Translations under genes and position numbers: made by a program
Origin: Edaphobacter flagellatus
GTDB taxonomy: Bacteria > Acidobacteriota > Terriglobia > Terriglobales > Acidobacteriaceae
Assembly (NCBI RefSeq): GCF_025264665.1
Contig: NZ_CP073697.1
Location: 1,364,001 to 1,428,000 of the forward strand
Reading direction: 5' to 3'
Length of the DNA: 64,000 nucleotides
Shown here: positions 61,409 to 64,000 of the stretch, piece by piece
How positions within the stretch are numbered: position 1 is the first letter of the stretch
How the letters are laid out: every line of letters begins with the position of its first letter
Notes under the pieces: generated by a model
Database searches by the model: none
What the model was told of the DNA's origin: nothing
The model's input: only the letters and a program-made list of their open reading frames with translations

Positions 61409-62008
61409 ATGATCGAAAAAAAGAAGGCTCATGGGCGACGTGGGGGACGGCAGAGCCGTCGAGGAGAGATTGTGGCCGCCGCAACGGAGCTTTTACAGGA
61501 ACGCGGACTTCATGGAGTCACGACACGGGCGATTGCGGAGCGAGTCCCCTGCTCGGAAGGAGCGATTTATGTGCATTTCAGGGATCGACTGGAGTTGATT
61601 CTGGCCGTTCTGGAGGAATCTTTGCCAGAGATGCTGGTTCCTTTACACGCGCTCAGAGAGAGGATTGGTGTGGGGACAGTGGAGGAGAATCTAGCGACCG
61701 CAGTGGAAGGGCTGTTGCGCTTCCACCAGAAGGTTGTTGGAATGCTTTGTTCGCTGGTGACGGAGCCTGATCTGCGTACCCGGTTTCGGGAGTCAATGGG
61801 GGACCGTGGGCCGGAACGTGGGATTCGTACTTTGGCGGAGTACATCGCGGAAGAGCAGGCACTAGGGAGGATTTCGGGCGAGATCGATGCTCCAGGAGCC
61901 GCGTATGGGTTGATGGCTGGGGCTTTCTTTCACACCTTTACGGAAGCGCTGCTGGGACGAGAGAAAAAGCTGGATGTGGCGGGACTGGTCAAGAGCGTTC
62001 TGCGGTGA
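61409..62008 (+). CDS. TetR/AcrR-family transcriptional regulator
   Basis: A 199-residue regulator. The N-terminal HTH is typical: EIVAAATELLQERGLHGVTT and RAIAERVPCSEGAIYVHFRD. The C-terminal ligand-binding domain is all-helical (residues 70-195). It starts with a basic run (MIEKKKAHGRRGGRQSRRGE). Divergent from the membrane protein at 60863, with a palindrome between. Such pairs are usually autoregulated and induced by a small hydrophobic ligand. Confidence 0.9.
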   Translation: MIEKKKAHGRRGGRQSRRGEIVAAATELLQERGLHGVTTRAIAERVPCSEGAIYVHFRDRLELILAVLEESLPEMLVPLHALRERIGVGTVEENLATAVEGLLRFHQKVVGMLCSLVTEPDLRTRFRESMGDRGPERGIRTLAEYIAEEQALGRISGEIDAPGAAYGLMAGAFFHTFTEALLGREKKLDVAGLVKSVLR

Positions 62009-62032
62009 ATGTCGCCCTGGAATTTGGCCGCA

Positions 62033-62839
62033 CTAGAGCTTGATCTTTGAGGGGTCCATGGTCGGCTTGGGGTATTTGAGCTTGAGGTGGCTGAGGGCGC
62101 TGACGAGGACCTGCGAGATGAGGACGTTGCGATACCACTTGTAGTCCGACGGGATGATGAACCAGGGAGCGTGTTTGCGGCTGGTGGCCGGGATGAGCTC
62201 CTCGTAGGCGGCCTGGTAGTCGTCCCAGAACTGGCGTTCGTGGAAGTCGGACTCGGAGAGTTTCCATTGCTTGTCTGGATCGTCGATGCGCTCCTGAAGG
62301 CGGCGGGTCTGCTCCTCGTGCGAGATGTGGAGGAAGAACTTGAGGATGACGACGTCATTGTCGGCGAGCATGGCCTCAAACTCACGAATGTCTTCGAGTC
62401 GCTGACGGATCAGCTTGCGCGGGACAAGCTTGTGGACGTAAGGCACGAGGACGTCCTCGTAGTGGGAGCGGTTGAAGATCTTGATCATGCCGCGCGGAGG
62501 CACCTGCGCATGCGCGCGCCAGAGAAAGTCATGCCGCGATTCGAGAGGTGTGGGAGGCTTGAAGCCGGAGACGTCGCATCCCTGCGGGTTGACGCCGGAG
62601 AAGATGTGGCTGATCGTGCCGTCTTTGCCCGCCGTGTCCATGCCCTGAAGGACGATCAGGACGGCCTTCTTCTGACAGGCGTAGAGGATGTCCTGAAGGT
62701 TTGCCAGTTGCTGGCGATGGCCTGCGAGCTGCGCCTGGGCAGCTTCCTGATCCTTGAAACCGCCAGTGTCATCCGTGGAGATGCGCGAGAGCTTGAGTTT
62801 GGCGTGGGGCCTGGCCAGGCAGGAGGATTTGATCTTCAT
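62033..62839 (-). CDS. Polyphosphate kinase 2 family protein
   Basis: A 268-residue P-loop kinase of the PPK2 family, which phosphorylates nucleotides with polyphosphate. Walker A is LQGMDTAGKDGTISHI, the lid module is FNRSHYEDVLVPYVH, and the second Asp lies in FFLHISHEEQTRRLQERIDD. WKLSESDFHERQFWDDYQAA is also typical. One PPK2 domain, so class I or III (NMP/NDP kinase). It has no neighbour of related function here. Confidence 0.92.
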   Translation of the reverse strand: MKIKSSCLARPHAKLKLSRISTDDTGGFKDQEAAQAQLAGHRQQLANLQDILYACQKKAVLIVLQGMDTAGKDGTISHIFSGVNPQGCDVSGFKPPTPLESRHDFLWRAHAQVPPRGMIKIFNRSHYEDVLVPYVHKLVPRKLIRQRLEDIREFEAMLADNDVVILKFFLHISHEEQTRRLQERIDDPDKQWKLSESDFHERQFWDDYQAAYEELIPATSRKHAPWFIIPSDYKWYRNVLISQVLVSALSHLKLKYPKPTMDPSKIKL

Positions 62840-62896
62840 AGGAAGAGGCCTGGCGGGAGCGCGGTCAGGCCGGGCCGCTCCCGCTCAAGAGATGTA

Positions 62897-63097
62897 TTAC
62901 TTGACGGGCTGCTCGGGCTTGGAGGTCGTGTCGACGGGCTTATTGACGTCGTCGGTGACGCCCTTCATCCCGTCCTTGAAGCCGCGAAGTCCCTCGCCGA
63001 GTCCCTTGCCAAGCTCAGGCAGCTTTTTGCCGCCGAAGAGCACGAGCACGACGATTGCGAGAACGATGAGATGAGTTGGTGTAAATAGTTCGCCCAT
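62897..63097 (-). CDS. tatA: Sec-independent translocase subunit TatA
   Basis: A 66-residue TatA/E protein: one N-terminal membrane helix ([19 protein letters not shown]), a short hinge [20 protein letters not shown] with the amphipathic helix, and an acidic/Pro tail. GGGGAGA precedes ATG 63097; the frame extends to 63124 without support. TatB and TatC are not nearby, so this may be one of several TatA copies. Confidence 0.92.
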   Translation of the reverse strand: MGELFTPTHLIVLAIVVLVLFGGKKLPELGKGLGEGLRGFKDGMKGVTDDVNKPVDTTSKPEQPVK

Positions 63098-63427
63098 ACG
63101 AGTGTCTCCCCTTACATGCCGCACTGCAGAGCAGAAACCGGCACAACCATTGTCGCACAGGAGAGGGATGGGTGAAGTCGGACAAATGGTTTATGCGACT
63201 GGGCGCTGTCATCCGAAGTCGCAGATGCTTCGATTACGCCTGCGCTTTGCTCTGACACGGTATGGCGAGCTGCCTAGAGTAAGTACCTCCCCATCGGCGG
63301 CTTTGGCACGTCTATCGAAATGCGGGGGTTCCTCGGCTCCGCTTCGCTTCGCTCGGAATGACACGATGGGAGAGGGTTGCCAAAGCACAGGCAGGCCCGA
63401 ACGTTATATCTTTGATAGGTACACGAA
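63098..63427. other. Non-coding gap between tatA and the outer-membrane protein gene
   Basis: A 330-bp stretch without a convincing gene. It holds, near 63325-63364, a GTTCCTCGGCTCCGCTTCGC / TTCGCTCGGAATGACAC sequence of a type that recurs between genes in Acidobacteriota as I recall it. No terminator or tRNA was seen. Confidence 0.5.
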
Positions 63428-64000
63428 ATGCAGGAGCAGATGTTGGAGACGAAGAGGCAGGGATTTTTGTTGTCGAAAGCAACGCAGGTTTTTGAGGGAC
63501 GTGGCCGCAGGGTGTGGCCGGGCGTATTGATGGCAGCCGTGCTGGCAACGGGCGTGGCAGCAGCGCAGGGGCAGAGCTCACGAGTATCGCCGGGAGGGCA
63601 GGCGCCGTCTTCGCAGGTGCAGTCTCCAGATGCTCCTTCGACAACATTGAAGAAGACGCGCTTTGGCATGACGGTTCCCGTGACGTATGACAACAAGTAC
63701 GAGATCTACGGCGGCATCAACCTGATGACGTTCCAGGCGGGCCAGGACCTGCCGAAGCGGATGAACCTGGCAGGCGGGGAGCTGCTGGGCACGTACTGGC
63801 TGACTCCGCGGCTGGGGCTTGGGGCGGAGTGGCGCGGCGAATGGGGAACGACGCCGGTGAAGCCGAATCCGTATTACAACCAGCGCGCACTGGTCAATCT
63901 GCAGATGGGGATGGGCGGCGTGCAGTGGCGCGGGCCGAAGAACCAGTATGCGGCGTTGAACTATCACGCGTATGCGGGTATGGCTTCGGGAAGCTTCGAT
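63428..64000 (+). CDS. Outer-membrane beta-barrel protein (3' end outside window)
   Basis: 191 codons are present. An N-terminal signal (VLMAAVLATGVAAAQGQ near residues 34-50, preceded by a basic stretch) is followed by a low-complexity linker (about 52-85) and a beta-strand region with alternating aromatics: YEIYGGINLMTFQAGQ, LGTYWLTPRLGLGAEWRGEW, and YAALNYHAYAGMASGSFD, typical of small outer-membrane barrels. ATG 63428 has only AGG upstream; ATG 63440 is an alternative. Function and full length unknown because the frame runs off the window. Confidence 0.65.
   Translation, partial: MQEQMLETKRQGFLLSKATQVFEGRGRRVWPGVLMAAVLATGVAAAQGQSSRVSPGGQAPSSQVQSPDAPSTTLKKTRFGMTVPVTYDNKYEIYGGINLMTFQAGQDLPKRMNLAGGELLGTYWLTPRLGLGAEWRGEWGTTPVKPNPYYNQRALVNLQMGMGGVQWRGPKNQYAALNYHAYAGMASGSFD

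Overview
The window reads as chromosomal DNA of an Acidobacteriota species, most likely class Terriglobia (Acidobacteriales). The basis is gene content rather than any marker search: an Oar-type TonB-dependent receptor with an N-terminal carboxypeptidase-regulatory-like domain, two secreted proteins of the acidobacterial VWFA-related type, a row of secreted beta-propeller lipoproteins, a diderm envelope gene set (gmhA, MCE/MlaD, TatA, O-antigen-type genes), moderately high GC and frequent GTG/TTG starts. No rRNA, tRNA, CRISPR array, integrase, transposase or replication origin was recognised. Genus cannot be fixed from the sequence alone.

Layout. 1-4 kb: nitrogen-control operon amtB-glnB-glnD, reading leftward and cut by the window edge inside the first ACT domain of GlnD. 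4-14.4 kb: a mixed block with an esterase, GmhA, a redoxin-carbonic anhydrase-bestrophin operon, a MacB/LolD-type ATPase, AcpS, an MCE-domain protein with five exact-length 34-residue repeats, and an M13 metallopeptidase closed by a clear terminator. 14.6-18.5 kb: three tandem paralogous beta-propeller lipoproteins. 18.55-18.79 kb: an intergenic repeat element that recurs at 60.67-60.91 kb. 18.9-30.5 kb: an rplM-rpsI-rpsB-tsf block with a hairpin in every gap, separated from pyrH by about 7 kb of accessory genes (acyltransferases, a small secreted protein, the TonB-dependent receptor). 30.9-38.2 kb: a TonB-C-terminal protein and an envelope-glycan block (GT2, GT39-like, Wzy-like, an FtsX-type permease). 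38.4-44.4 kb: a RodZ-like protein, metK, Ada, an MFS transporter and ahcY. 44.5-50.1 kb: small secreted proteins, a DUF4397 lipoprotein divergent from a lectin-LssY fusion, and a membrane PDZ-GAF-SpoIIE phosphatase.

50.2-57.1 kb holds the most complete system: a histidine operon hisIGDCB-(two small AT-rich ORFs)-hisHFA preceded by a 28-residue leader peptide with eight His codons and a strong intrinsic terminator, i.e. a textbook-type attenuator. Downstream (57.1-64 kb) are two divergent VWFA proteins, a DMT-family permease, the second repeat copy, a TetR regulator divergent from a small membrane protein with a clear palindromic operator between them, PPK2, TatA, and the start of an outer-membrane beta-barrel protein cut by the right edge.

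The strongest items for follow-up are the his attenuator with its foreign-looking insertion, the two-copy repeat element whose one end is an open reading frame tail, the carbonic anhydrase-bestrophin coupling, the PA-IL lectin-LssY fusion and the MCE 34-residue repeats.
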